Source of the DNA: Bacillus badius NBRC 15713
Lineage (GTDB): Bacteria; Bacillota; Bacilli; Bacillales; Domibacillaceae
Assembly: GCF_001591605.1 (NCBI RefSeq)
Contig: NZ_BCVF01000001.1
Location: 154,436-218,435 of the forward strand
Direction of reading: 5' to 3'
Length of the DNA stretch: 64,000 nucleotides
Shown: positions 1-7,882 of the stretch, piece by piece
Position numbering within the stretch: position 1 is the stretch's first letter
How the letters are laid out: every line of letters starts with the position of its first letter
Notes under the pieces: generated by a model
What the model was told of the DNA's origin: nothing
Databases searched by the model: none
What the model saw: the letters and a program-made list of their open reading frames with translations, nothing else
Position numbers and translations under genes: made by a program

Positions 1-266
1 ATTATTTATAGTTTGAATTATATGTGATTATGCATAAAAACACCTTATCTGTCAAGCGTCCGCAAGTGCAAATAAAAGAACATTTCTCGGCTATGTTGTG
101 TGAAAATAATGACAAATCTGTGTCAAACAGCTAAAATGAATAAAAGATTATTTTTTTGGAATAAAGATCTATTAAGTGAAAATTGCTCAAGAGGTTCCGA
201 GCTGTGTGAAAAGATGTACAGTTCACCAGCTTAATGTTTATTATTATGCAGGCAGGTGTTTATTTT

Positions 267-1238
267 ATGAATGTGGAAAGTTTTGGCGATATTATAAAAA
301 TTACGCTGCCGACGCCTTTTCCGGTCGGCGATGTGAATGTTTTTCTAGTAAAAGGCGATCGTTTAACATTAATAGATGCTGGAGTAAAGACGGCTGCTTC
401 CTTTGAAGCGTTTACGTCGGGGCTGTCTGAGATCGGCTATACGGTTGGTGATATTGAACAAGTCGTCTTAACTCATCATCACCCTGATCATATTGGGCTC
501 TTAGATTTTCTTCCGGAGGGCATCGAGATCATCGGCCATCGTTACTGCAGCGGTTGGCTGACAAAAGATGAACAATTATTGCAGAAAAACTCCGTGTTTT
601 TCCGTGATCTTTTTTTGCAATGCGGGTTGCCTCCGGAAGCAGAAGGAATGCTCAGCAAGATACAAGCGCCTCTGAAATTCAGCTGCGAAAACAGCACTCT
701 GACGACAGCTGTCCAAGAGGGGGAAGAGCTGCCAGGGCTGCCGGGCTGGCGCGTTTTTGAAACACCAGGTCATGCTCAAAGCCACCTTGCCTTTTTTCGG
801 GAACAAGACGGTTCTTTACTTGCAGGCGACCATATTTTGGCAACGATTTCTTCTAACCCGCTGCTTGAACCGCCGCTTATCCCGGGGACCGACCGTCCGC
901 GGCCGCAGCTTCAGTATAATGATTCACTGAGGAAGATGATGGAGCTTCCGGTTGATACGGTTTATACGGGGCATGGGAAGGAAGTGAGGAATATCGTTCC
1001 GCTCATTACCCGCCGCCTGGAACGCCAGCATGAACGGGCGCTTTCTGTTAAAGAAATGCTGAAAGAAAAGCCGCTCACTGCTTTTGAAGTATGCCAGCGC
1101 CTCTTTCCGGCTGTTTATAAAAAAGAGCTGGGTTTAACGATGTCAGAAACGGTAGGCCAGCTGGATTATCTGCTTCATATTGGCGAAGCCGGCGCAGAGC
1201 AGAATGAGCAAGGTGTATCGTTGTATTTTCCTCTATGA
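267..1238 (+). CDS. yqjP: MBL-fold metallo-hydrolase, YqjP-like
   Basis: This is a predicted cytoplasmic zinc hydrolase of the metallo-beta-lactamase superfamily, 323 residues (B. subtilis YqjP is about 319). The metal-binding motif THHHPDH is visible about 75 residues in, followed by the later metal ligands GHAQSH and AGDH and a final GHG near residue 240, so the site looks complete. The ATG at 267 follows an AGGTG ribosome site at 254-258; in-frame ATGs at 234 and 246 have no such site. The gene is followed 14 bases later by an SDR gene, probably in one operon, as in B. subtilis. The substrate is unknown; the family includes glyoxalase II-like thioesterases. Confidence 0.88.
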   Translation: MNVESFGDIIKITLPTPFPVGDVNVFLVKGDRLTLIDAGVKTAASFEAFTSGLSEIGYTVGDIEQVVLTHHHPDHIGLLDFLPEGIEIIGHRYCSGWLTKDEQLLQKNSVFFRDLFLQCGLPPEAEGMLSKIQAPLKFSCENSTLTTAVQEGEELPGLPGWRVFETPGHAQSHLAFFREQDGSLLAGDHILATISSNPLLEPPLIPGTDRPRPQLQYNDSLRKMMELPVDTVYTGHGKEVRNIVPLITRRLERQHERALSVKEMLKEKPLTAFEVCQRLFPAVYKKELGLTMSETVGQLDYLLHIGEAGAEQNEQGVSLYFPL

Positions 1239-1252
1239 AAGGGAGAGGTAGC

Positions 1253-2044
1253 ATGAGCCGTTTACAAGGAAAAACAGTTGTCATTACCGGAGCATCCGGC
1301 GGTTTGGGAATGGAAATGGCCAAGCAGGCAGCGGCAGAAGGAGCCCGGCTTATTTTACTTGCCCGCCGCCTTGACCGTCTGGAAGAGGTAAAGGAAATGC
1401 TCCATCGCACCTTTGCCGCTGAGGTTCATATTTTTGCAGTCGATATCAGCCAAAAAGAAGCGGTTGAAGAAGTGTTTTCGAAAATTTATGAAGAAGTTTC
1501 CCGCATTGATATTCTTGTCAATAATGCTGGGTTTGGCATTTTCAAAGAAGCGCGTGAAGCAAAGTGGGAAGAGACGCAAGCCATGTTTAATGTCAATGTT
1601 CTCGGGCTGATTTTGTGTACGCAAATGGTGATTCCCCATATGCAAGCCCGCAGAAGCGGCCATATTATTAACATTGCTTCGCAAGCCGGAAAACTCGCTA
1701 CACCTAAATCAAGCGTATATGCGGCAACAAAGCATGCTGTTCTAGGGTATACGAACAGTTTAAGAATGGAGATGGCACGCGCTGGCGTATACGTAACAGC
1801 CGTAAACCCAGGCCCGATTGCCACAGATTTTTTTGCTGTGGCTGATCCATCAGGTTCATATGCCAAAAATGTCGCCCGCTGGATGCTGAAGCCCGAGCAA
1901 GTAGCCAAGGAAGTGGTGAAGGCAATGGGGACAAACAAAAGGGAGATTAATTTGCCGAGGTGGATGAACGCTGGCAGCATCATTTATATGTTGTTTCCGC
2001 GCCTAGTAGAACGAGTGGGCCGCCAAGCGTTTTTTAAAAAGTAA
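1253..2044 (+). CDS. yqjQ: Short-chain dehydrogenase/reductase, YqjQ-like
   Basis: This is a 263-residue classical SDR oxidoreductase. The NAD(P)-binding motif TGASGGLG lies at the N-terminus, NNAG follows in the middle, and the catalytic Ser plus YAATK (Tyr and Lys of the YxxxK pair) come near residue 155. An Arg shortly after the glycine motif (ARRLDR) suggests NADP(H) preference, which is inference. The start at ATG 1253 is chosen because GGGAGAGG at 1241-1248 precedes it; an upstream ATG at 1235 overlaps the yqjP stop and has no ribosome site. It is probably co-transcribed with yqjP. The substrate is unknown. Confidence 0.88.
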   Translation: MSRLQGKTVVITGASGGLGMEMAKQAAAEGARLILLARRLDRLEEVKEMLHRTFAAEVHIFAVDISQKEAVEEVFSKIYEEVSRIDILVNNAGFGIFKEAREAKWEETQAMFNVNVLGLILCTQMVIPHMQARRSGHIINIASQAGKLATPKSSVYAATKHAVLGYTNSLRMEMARAGVYVTAVNPGPIATDFFAVADPSGSYAKNVARWMLKPEQVAKEVVKAMGTNKREINLPRWMNAGSIIYMLFPRLVERVGRQAFFKK

Positions 2045-2051
2045 GTGAAGG

Positions 2052-2084
2052 GACTCCAGGTGATCGAGAGATGATCCGGAGTCT
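2052..2084. terminator. Hairpin between convergent yqjQ and yqzH
   Basis: GACTCC pairs with GGAGTC across an inner GATC/GATC pairing, between two converging genes. The T-run on either side is weak, so its efficiency as a terminator is uncertain. Confidence 0.45.
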
Positions 2085-2275
2085 TATGCATTCGTAATAA
2101 ATGAGTAGACCTCATCCTCAATCATTTCATACAATTCGCTGTCATCTGTTTCCCGCCGTTGCTGGACACGGTCCATAAGCATGCGATAAATGCTTTCCGC
2201 TTCCGGCTCCTCCGGCGTAAAATGGTATTGGGAAAGATGTTGCTTAATCATTTTTTTAATAAAAATTTCTTCCAA
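2084..2275 (-). CDS. yqzH: YqzH-like small protein
   Basis: This small acidic cytoplasmic protein has about 63 residues and unknown function. The C-terminal part, containing YRMLMDRV and a final YSFITNA, and the position beside yqjQ point to the YqzH family (about 68 residues in B. subtilis). I chose the TTG at 2275, because GGAGAGGAG lies eight bases upstream on the minus strand. A longer open frame reaches 2470 but would overlap the CDGSH gene and has no good ribosome site. Start confidence is moderate. Confidence 0.65.
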   Translation of the reverse strand: MEEIFIKKMIKQHLSQYHFTPEEPEAESIYRMLMDRVQQRRETDDSELYEMIEDEVYSFITNA

Positions 2276-2361
2276 ACCAAACTGCTCCTCTCCGCTTATG
2301 GCTGCAAAAAATGAGCCGCCAATAAAGGCAGCTCTATCTGACCTTCTCAAGAAAGCCGGCT

Positions 2362-2583
2362 TTATTTTTCTTCTTCGTCTAATACCTTTTCGGCGCGGAC
2401 GCAGGAAGCGAATTTTCCTTTGTGGGAAGCATCGCAAAACGGCATTTTTTGCGACTGGCCGCAGCGGCAAAGTGAAAACACCGGTTTTGTTTCAAAAACG
2501 TTTCCATCCATGTCAATCAATTCTACATCGCCCGATACTTTAAAGGACCCGTTATCCATCACTTTAATTTGTGCTTTTGCCAT
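2362..2583 (-). CDS. CDGSH-type iron-sulfur protein
   Basis: This 73-residue protein is a small 2Fe-2S binding protein of the CDGSH family. The ligand pattern is visible as CRC, then PFCDASH, giving three Cys and one His; the Gly of the name motif is replaced by Ala. The N-terminal half (IKVMDNGSFKV, ELIDMDG) resembles the usual beta-rich lead-in. Family members transfer electrons or clusters, but the partner here is unknown. The ATG at 2583 is preceded by a GGGGGTAAGGAG stretch. It may be co-transcribed with the downstream yqzH. A gene for an A-type Fe-S protein (yqkB) starts divergently next to it. Confidence 0.85.
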   Translation of the reverse strand: MAKAQIKVMDNGSFKVSGDVELIDMDGNVFETKPVFSLCRCGQSQKMPFCDASHKGKFASCVRAEKVLDEEEK

Positions 2584-2673
2584 CTCCTTACCCCCTCTCT
2601 TATCGTTGACTCCATTTGATAGTATAAAGAAAAAAGATAAAAAGCAATAACCTCTCTGAAAGGAATGATAATG

Positions 2674-2991
2674 ATGGACATCTATATTACAGAAGAAGCG
2701 GCAGAAAAGCTTGGAAATAAACTGACAGATGGAAAGCATATAAAGCTTTATTATGATACAGAAGGATGCGGCTGCGGAGTAAATGGTATTCCTCTTCTAT
2801 GGATTACAGGTGAGGTGGCACCGGATGACGTGAAAATAGAGACAAATGCTATGCCCGTATATGTGGAAAAGTCGCACATGCTGTTTTATGCCGATAAGCT
2901 GACGATTAGCGCTTCCGGTGCGAACTATTACCGGTTAAGCAGTCCGGGAGAAATTTTAAACGGACGGATGAATGTAGTCATCCGTCCGTAG
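2674..2991 (+). CDS. yqkB: HesB/IscA-like Fe-S biosynthesis protein, YqkB-like
   Basis: This 105-residue protein belongs to the HesB/IscA-like fold (Fe-S biosynthesis domain), matching B. subtilis YqkB in size and place. It starts DIYITEEAAEKL and contains a GCGCG stretch near residue 33. The typical C-terminal Cys-Gly-Cys of true A-type carriers is absent: the protein ends NVVIRP. So it may not carry clusters in the usual way. ATGs at 2665, 2671 and 2674 are all in frame; AAAGGA at 2659-2664 fits 2671 or 2674 best. The last codons lie inside a perfect inverted repeat. Confidence 0.8.
   Translation: MDIYITEEAAEKLGNKLTDGKHIKLYYDTEGCGCGVNGIPLLWITGEVAPDDVKIETNAMPVYVEKSHMLFYADKLTISASGANYYRLSSPGEILNGRMNVVIRP
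2961..2988 (-). terminator. 11-bp perfect stem at the end of yqkB, likely terminator for yqkD
   Basis: CGGACGGATGA and TCATCCGTCCG form a perfect stem with a six-base loop. On the minus strand it is followed by TTTAAAATTT, so it best fits termination of yqkD reading leftwards. It sits inside the 3' end of yqkB. Confidence 0.55.
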
Positions 2992-3064
2992 TTCACTAGC
3001 TGCTGCCAATCAGCCCGGCCGGACCAACACATCATCGTACTTGTCTTGAACAAGAAGACGGGAG

Positions 3065-3976
3065 TCAGCGTGTCTGATAATACGTATGTAAAAAGCGGTC
3101 GATTGCCTCAGCGTAGGCTTCAGGATTTTCATTGTACGATTGGGCATGAGCCCCCTTGGGAGCAAGGTAAATTGCTTTTGGGTCTCTCTTCTCTTTATAT
3201 AATGTTTTTGTCATGTCAGGAAGAATAAACGTATCTTCTTCGCTATGAATGAAAAGGACGGGCTTCTTGATGTTTTTAACCGCTTGCAGCGGCGAAATGT
3301 CAGACAGGCGGAAGCGGCCGCGCAGCAGGACGGACCAGCTGGCGAGATGAACGAGAAGCTGCGGCGCAGCTTTAATCTCACGCTTCATTTGATGAGTCAG
3401 CTGAGCTTGAAAATCAGAAAATGGACAGTCAGCAATGTAAAAATCGGCGCGGTCTTCCATCAAGCCGGCATACAGAAGCAAGGTGGCTGCCCCCATCGAT
3501 TCTCCATGAATACCGAAAGAAACGTCAGTGCCCTCCCGACGGATCAATTCATTGACCACGGCCTGCAAGTCTTCTTTTTCATAATAGCCGTAGCTTGTTG
3601 TATCACCGCCCGATTCTCCGTGCCGGCGGTGATCGTAAATAACGCCGTTAAAACCGCGTTCCAAAAATAAATTCATATATTTAATCGAATTGATTTTTGT
3701 TTCCGTTACGCCATGGCAGAAGATAACATAGGGACGGCCGGGGTGAGGAGTTACAAATACGGCTTTGAGCCGGTAGCCGAAAGGCGAGGCAATCCAAACC
3801 TCTTCCTTTGGCAGCTGGTTGTAGTGATGGATGTCGAGCCGTTTGGCTTCTACTTCCCGTCGGTAAATCAGGTCTTCATTCTTCTTTCTCATGTGCAGTA
3901 CGCGGCTTGATAAATAAAAGCCGGCCGCAGCTGTCAGCATAGCTCCGGATCCGAGTGCTGTGATCCATCTTTTCAT
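3065..3976 (-). CDS. yqkD: Alpha/beta hydrolase with N-terminal membrane anchor, YqkD-like
   Basis: This 303-residue alpha/beta hydrolase matches B. subtilis YqkD (about 305). One hydrophobic segment at residues 5-25 likely anchors it or acts as an uncleaved signal. The oxyanion region FCHGVTE, the nucleophile elbow GESMG, an Asp in SEEDTF and a His in KGAHAQS give a plausible Ser-Asp-His triad. The likely activity is on an ester or amide, but the substrate is unknown. It is a single gene on the minus strand, convergent with yqkB. Confidence 0.88.
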   Translation of the reverse strand: MKRWITALGSGAMLTAAAGFYLSSRVLHMRKKNEDLIYRREVEAKRLDIHHYNQLPKEEVWIASPFGYRLKAVFVTPHPGRPYVIFCHGVTETKINSIKYMNLFLERGFNGVIYDHRRHGESGGDTTSYGYYEKEDLQAVVNELIRREGTDVSFGIHGESMGAATLLLYAGLMEDRADFYIADCPFSDFQAQLTHQMKREIKAAPQLLVHLASWSVLLRGRFRLSDISPLQAVKNIKKPVLFIHSEEDTFILPDMTKTLYKEKRDPKAIYLAPKGAHAQSYNENPEAYAEAIDRFLHTYYQTR

Positions 3977-4098
3977 TCGTCGTCACCTCAGAACATGTAA
4001 TATAAGTAGTGTATCATGTCTGCAAAGAAAGATCATTTGTACTCGCTGCCAACTCCCGTGTAAAATAAGGGCAATAAGATGAGGGGGAAGACGGAAAC

Positions 4099-4344
4099 AT
4101 GAAAAAGAAAAAGCAAGGAAAGAGCAACAACCAAGCAGAAGAGAAGGCGACTTTGAAGGATGCGTTGAACGCCAGTGTGCTCGAACAGCTTAAGAAAAAA
4201 CAGCAGCAGCTGAAAACAGAAGAAGAAGAGAAAAAAGCGGCTGCGGAGCAGCGGAAGCGGGAAGAGCGGCGCCAGCGCGAAAAAAATAAAAGCTTCGAAG
4301 AATTGTTAAATGAAAGCAGCATGGACTGGAAGAAATTCAAATAA
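4099..4344 (+). CDS. yqkE: YqkE-like DUF3886 protein
   Basis: This 81-residue, highly charged protein is rich in Lys, Glu, Gln and Arg and is predicted to be one long helix or coiled coil from about residue 12 to 70. The short C-terminal motif SSMDWKKFK is typical of the YqkE family. Its function is unknown. GAGGGGGAAGACGGAAAC precedes the ATG. It is probably monocistronic. Confidence 0.82.
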   Translation: MKKKKQGKSNNQAEEKATLKDALNASVLEQLKKKQQQLKTEEEEKKAAAEQRKREERRQREKNKSFEELLNESSMDWKKFK

Positions 4345-4358
4345 ATGAGACATGTTCG

Positions 4359-4386
4359 GCCTTTTTTCAGGAAGGCTGAAAAAGGA
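4359..4386 (+). terminator. Hairpin downstream of yqkE
   Basis: CCTTTTTTCAG pairs with CTGAAAAAGG across a short loop, 15 bases after yqkE. The T-run lies in the 5' arm, so it is more likely an RNA 3' structure than a strong terminator on its own. Confidence 0.35.
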
Positions 4387-4400
4387 CGCGGAAATTCAGA

Positions 4401-4441
4401 GGATCAGGGCATTGAAGCAGATTCAGTGCCCTGATCCTTTG
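4401..4441 (+). terminator. Terminator downstream of yqkE
   Basis: GGATCAGGGCA and TGCCCTGATCC form a perfect 11-bp stem followed by TTTG. It lies between the converging yqkE and yqkF. Confidence 0.6.
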
Positions 4442-4545
4442 TGGTTGTTGATAAGTGGAGCTAGTCTTTATTCTGTCTGCCTTGCATTTCCGCGCTGAAC
4501 GGCGGCTAAATGGCCTTGTTTTTGCTGATAGCACGCCCTGTTTAT

Positions 4546-5466
4546 TTATCGGTGCTGTGCGTATCGGTTCGGCTTTGTCAACTCCCTGATCAGATGAAGC
4601 TCCTCTTCCGACAGGTCCGTTTCTTTGACCGCACGGATGTTTTCCTTCAACTGACTGACAGAGCTTGCGCCGGCTACAACGGCAGCTACAGCCGGATGAT
4701 GCAAGGTGTAGCGAAGGGCGAGGGCATTGAGCGAGCGCTGATTGGATAATTTATTTTCAATTTCACTTAGCAGTTCTGTGAGTGCAGCCTGGGAATAATC
4801 AAGAAAACCTTTCTCCTGAAATTTATCAATTTTTTCCCGCCAGCTTGCACTGAGCAGGCCTTTAGCGAGCGGTCCGCGGGCAACCGCGCTAATACGCTGC
4901 TCCTCGAGAAGCGGCAAAGCCTTTTCTTCAGGACGGCGGTCCAGCGGGCTGTATTGCATCATCACTGTGTCGATGGAAGAGCGGGCAGCAAACTGGCGAA
5001 TGACATTCGGGCGGATGGAAGAGAGGCCATAAGCGCGGATCAGTCCTTCTTTTTTCAGCTCTTCAAATGCCTCGATCGTTTCTTCGATGGGATCATCTAA
5101 TGTGCCGCCGTGCAGCTGATAAAGATCAATATAATCTGTTTGCAGCCGCTTGAGGCTGTTTTTAACCGCTTCTTTTATGTATGTTTTCGACGGGTCCCAC
5201 GTCCACCCTTCTTTTCCTTCCTGCCAGCGGTTTCCAACCTTTGTGGCAAGGATTACTTGTTCCCGTACCGGCTTTAAGGCAGCGCCGACTACGGCTTCAT
5301 TCAATCCGTAATCATACAAATCAGCCGTGTCGAAATAATTCACACCTTCTTCAAGGGCTGTTTCTATAATGTTGCGTGCTTCTCTTTCCTCTTTTCCGAG
5401 CGACATACAGCCTAATGCCAATTCGCTTGCAAGCAAGTCTGATTTTCCCAGCAGGTTTTTTTTCAT
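4546..5466 (-). CDS. yqkF: Aldo/keto reductase, YqkF-like
   Basis: This 306-residue protein is an NADP(H)-dependent aldo/keto reductase with the (beta/alpha)8 barrel, the same length as B. subtilis YqkF. Catalytic residues are visible: Asp and Tyr in FDTADLYDYG, Lys in ILATKVG and His in LYQLHGG. Cofactor-binding elements come late (AGASSVSQLKENI). Its physiological substrate is unknown. ATG at 5466 follows an AGGAGAG sequence on the minus strand. Confidence 0.9.
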   Translation of the reverse strand: MKKNLLGKSDLLASELALGCMSLGKEEREARNIIETALEEGVNYFDTADLYDYGLNEAVVGAALKPVREQVILATKVGNRWQEGKEGWTWDPSKTYIKEAVKNSLKRLQTDYIDLYQLHGGTLDDPIEETIEAFEELKKEGLIRAYGLSSIRPNVIRQFAARSSIDTVMMQYSPLDRRPEEKALPLLEEQRISAVARGPLAKGLLSASWREKIDKFQEKGFLDYSQAALTELLSEIENKLSNQRSLNALALRYTLHHPAVAAVVAGASSVSQLKENIRAVKETDLSEEELHLIRELTKPNRYAQHR

Positions 5467-5632
5467 TTCGCTCCTCTCCTTTCTTTTGTTATGATAGCGG
5501 AAGCGCTATTGTTCGCCAAATGATCTGTTCGGTTCATGCCGGAAAGGACGTATGGTAAACTGGGAAAGAGAACGGCTGAAATGTGAAGAAACATAGGTAT
5601 ATACAAAGCCAATAGATAGAGGAGTGGTACGG

Positions 5633-6184
5633 GTGAAGAAGTTTGAAGAAAAGACGCTGGAGACAACAGCAATCTTTGAAGGAAAAGTGATCCGCCTGCA
5701 AGTCGATGATGTGGAACTGCCGGATGGAAAGCAGGCAAAAAGAGAGATTGTGAAGCATCCTGGTGCTGTAGCGATACTGGCCTTGACCAATGAAGGGAAA
5801 ATTGTCCTTGTAGAACAGTACCGAAAAGCTTTGGAGCGTGCGATTGTAGAAATTCCGGCAGGGAAGCTGGAGAAGGGAGAAGGACCTGAGGAAACAGCCC
5901 GCCGCGAGCTGGAAGAAGAGACGGGGTATGTCTGTCAAAGCTTGAAGCTGCTTCAGTCTTTTTATACGTCACCGGGATTCGCTGATGAACTCGTATATTT
6001 ATATGTGGCCGAAGGGCTTTCCCAAAAGGAAGAGAGGCTGCAGCCGGATGAAGACGAGTTTGTAGAATTAATGGAAGTCACGCTGGAGGAAGCTGAACAG
6101 CTGATGGAAGAACAGCGGATTTGGGATGCAAAAACAGCTTACGCCATTCAATATTTACAACTGCAAAAGGCCTTGACAGAGTAA
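5633..6184 (+). CDS. nudF: ADP-ribose pyrophosphatase NudF
   Basis: NudF is a Nudix hydrolase that cleaves ADP-ribose to AMP and ribose-5-phosphate. The protein has 183 residues and the full Nudix box runs from about GKLEKGE through REL to EEETGY. A downstream TSPGFADE loop is typical of ADP-ribose hydrolases. GTG 5633 is the likely start: AGAGGAG at 5618-5624 is eight bases upstream, whereas GTG 5624 overlaps that site. The neighbour spoIIM is separated by about 110 bases. Confidence 0.92.
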   Translation: MKKFEEKTLETTAIFEGKVIRLQVDDVELPDGKQAKREIVKHPGAVAILALTNEGKIVLVEQYRKALERAIVEIPAGKLEKGEGPEETARRELEEETGYVCQSLKLLQSFYTSPGFADELVYLYVAEGLSQKEERLQPDEDEFVELMEVTLEEAEQLMEEQRIWDAKTAYAIQYLQLQKALTE

Positions 6185-6231
6185 AGGTGGAAGCCGGCGG
6201 GCAGGTGAAATTTCAAGTTAATGAATTCCAG

Positions 6232-6262
6232 GTATAAGCATATTCCCCCTTTTTCATACATA
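6232..6262 (+). promoter_or_regulatory. Possible sigma-E promoter of spoIIM
   Basis: CATACATA at 6255-6262 matches the sigma-E -10 element. The -35 element is weak: GTATAAG at 6232-6238 has suitable spacing, while a better-looking GCATATT at 6238-6244 is too close. SpoIIM is sigma-E dependent in B. subtilis. Confidence 0.4.
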
Positions 6263-6293
6263 AATTGGATTAACGATAAAAGGGGGAGCTTAT

Positions 6294-6929
6294 ATGCAGA
6301 AAAAGTTATCGTCGATTAAAATTGGCCGCCATATCCAGGCCCACGCCTCAATTTATTTATTTGTCAGCGTCTTGTTCTTTATGGGAGTCGTATTTGGAGC
6401 GATTGTTGTAAACAGCCTGTCTCTCGCGCAAAAAGAGGATTTGGCGTATTACTTAGAGCAATTTTTTGGACAAGTATCGACCGGACAAATGGCTGACTCT
6501 GAGGACTTGTTCCGTCAGAGCTTGATGCATAATTTGAAATACTTAGGCTGCATGTGGCTGTTCGGTATTTCAATCATCGGCTTGCCGCTTATTTTTGTTT
6601 TCTTATTTATGAAAGGGATTGTCGTCGGTTTTTCCGTGGGTTTCCTCGTACAGCAAATGGACTGGAAAGGCTTCTTTTTGGCGATGGCGACCATCCTGCC
6701 GCAAAATTTGATTATCATCCCTGCCTTTATTTTTATCGCCTCTACGTCCATCGCTTTTTCATTGCAGCTTATCAAGAAGATTTTTATGAGACAAGCGGGT
6801 AATTTTCATATGGCCGCTTTCCTTTCAAGGTATATTCTTTTCTTTCTGCTGGCAGCTGTCCTGGCAGCTGTGGCTGCAGGAATTGAAGCCTACATATCTC
6901 CTGCTTTCATGTCGTTTGTCATAAAATAA
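6294..6929 (+). CDS. spoIIM: Stage II sporulation protein M (engulfment)
   Basis: SpoIIM is a mother-cell membrane protein of the SpoIID-SpoIIM-SpoIIP engulfment machine; it anchors the peptidoglycan hydrolases to the septal membrane. This copy has 211 residues (about 214 in B. subtilis). Five hydrophobic segments are visible, near residues 20-42, 82-108, 118-150 (two spans) and 175-200. The ATG follows AAAGGGGGAGC. It lies immediately before fur, as in B. subtilis. Confidence 0.93.
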   Translation: MQKKLSSIKIGRHIQAHASIYLFVSVLFFMGVVFGAIVVNSLSLAQKEDLAYYLEQFFGQVSTGQMADSEDLFRQSLMHNLKYLGCMWLFGISIIGLPLIFVFLFMKGIVVGFSVGFLVQQMDWKGFFLAMATILPQNLIIIPAFIFIASTSIAFSLQLIKKIFMRQAGNFHMAAFLSRYILFFLLAAVLAAVAAGIEAYISPAFMSFVIK

Positions 6930-6963
6930 TAGTTCTTATGTAATAACTAATATAGGGAATATA

Positions 6964-7007
6964 TTGTAATGATTTTATTTTGCAACTTCCTCCCAGTTTG
7001 ATATAAT
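6964..7007 (+). promoter_or_regulatory. fur promoter with possible PerR box
   Basis: TTGCAA (6980-6985) and TATAAT (7002-7007) are spaced 16 bases apart. Just upstream, 6964-6978 matches 12 of 15 positions of the PerR box consensus. B. subtilis fur is known to be controlled by PerR. Confidence 0.6.
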
Positions 7008-7038
7008 GAAACTACATCGGCGAGGGAGGGCTAAATAA

Positions 7039-7530
7039 ATGGAAAGCCGGATCGAACGCATAAAGAAACAATTGCATTCTGCGAGTTATAAATTGACACC
7101 CCAGCGAGAAGCCACTGTCCGGGTGCTGCTTGAACATGAAGAAGATCATCTCAGCGCAGAAGATGTCTACCTCCTCGTTAAAGAAAAAGCACCTGAAATC
7201 GGGTTGGCGACCGTCTACCGGACGCTGGAATTGCTGAATGAATTAAAAGTGGTTGATAAAATAAATTTTGGAGATGGCGTCTCCCGCTACGATTTGCGTC
7301 AAGAAGGAGCAGCCCACTTTCATCATCATCTCGTGTGTATCGAGTGCGGGGCTGTGGATGAAATTCAGGAGGATTTGCTTGAAGACGTAGAGAAGGTCGT
7401 TGAACGGGATTGGAAGTTTCAGGTTAAAGACCATCGGTTGACGTTCCATGGGATTTGCTGGCGCTGTCAAGAGAAAAACGGAACAGAAGAAACGAAAGAA
7501 GAATCGCTGGAAAAGCAGCATGTTGAATAA
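7039..7530 (+). CDS. fur: Ferric uptake regulator Fur
   Basis: Fur is the iron-dependent repressor of iron uptake genes. This 163-residue protein has the winged-helix DNA-binding domain (LTPQREATVRVLL, then GLATVYRTLELL), a His-rich metal site HFHHHLVC, a CIECG pair and a C-terminal CWRC pair forming the structural zinc site. It is longer than B. subtilis Fur (149) because of an acidic C-terminal tail rich in Glu and Lys. A hairpin terminator follows. Confidence 0.93.
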   Translation: MESRIERIKKQLHSASYKLTPQREATVRVLLEHEEDHLSAEDVYLLVKEKAPEIGLATVYRTLELLNELKVVDKINFGDGVSRYDLRQEGAAHFHHHLVCIECGAVDEIQEDLLEDVEKVVERDWKFQVKDHRLTFHGICWRCQEKNGTEETKEESLEKQHVE

Positions 7531-7565
7531 AAAGCCTTTCGCCTGCCGGAAGGCTTTTTATTTTA
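7528..7565 (+). terminator. Terminator of fur
   Basis: AAAGCCTTTC pairs with GAAGGCTTT around a small loop, followed by a T-run. Confidence 0.88.
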
Positions 7566-7646
7566 ACTGAAAACCTGTTTGTTCTAATCTTCCGCTGTGC
7601 GCATAAGCTTGTGTATAAAAAGCGAATGAGCGGAGGGGGCATCTAG

Positions 7647-7877
7647 GTGAAACGGGACTTGGCGAAGACATTGTGGCAGACGGGGAAAGTATTCATTTTG
7701 TTCACTGGCTGTACAGTGCTGTTTTACAGTGCCATTTTGTGGGTGCAGCATGAATATGAAAAAAAGCACCGTTACAAAGAGCCTGAGGGGGAAGCCATGA
7801 AGGTGGCAACTCAATTGGAAGAAAGCGCTGATCGCTGGCTCGAGCGGCTGCTGCTTTTCTATTTAGATGGGGAGTAG
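7647..7877 (+). CDS. yqzK: YqzK-like DUF4227 membrane protein
   Basis: This 76-residue protein has one transmembrane helix near residues 15-35 and a soluble helical C-terminus. It matches the YqzK family, which lies between fur and xerD in Bacillus; the function is unknown. The start is GTG 7647, with GGAGGGGG seven bases upstream. Its stop overlaps the region just before xerD, so the two are likely translated together. Confidence 0.85.
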   Translation: MKRDLAKTLWQTGKVFILFTGCTVLFYSAILWVQHEYEKKHRYKEPEGEAMKVATQLEESADRWLERLLLFYLDGE

Positions 7878-7882
7878 TGAAA

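Noticed and set aside
1..266. Search for a truncated gene at the left edge
   Set aside because: No open frame with coding character reaches the left edge; the A/T-rich stretch looks like an upstream region for yqjP without a clear promoter match.
3245..3670. Plus-strand frame opposite yqkD, 141 codons
   Set aside because: yqkD has a complete hydrolase triad on the minus strand; this frame lacks a ribosome site and a recognisable domain.
4014..4340. Minus-strand Ser/Phe/Cys-rich frame opposite yqkE
   Set aside because: It is the mirror of the Lys/Glu-rich YqkE codons and has no ribosome site.
5463..5972. Minus-strand frame opposite nudF, 169 codons
   Set aside because: nudF has clear Nudix motifs on the other strand; the antisense product resembles nothing and would collide with yqkF.
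6238..6262. GCATATT and CATACATA taken together as a perfect sigma-E promoter
   Set aside because: Both boxes fit, but only 10 bases separate them instead of 14-15, so the pair cannot be used together; a weaker -35 was proposed.
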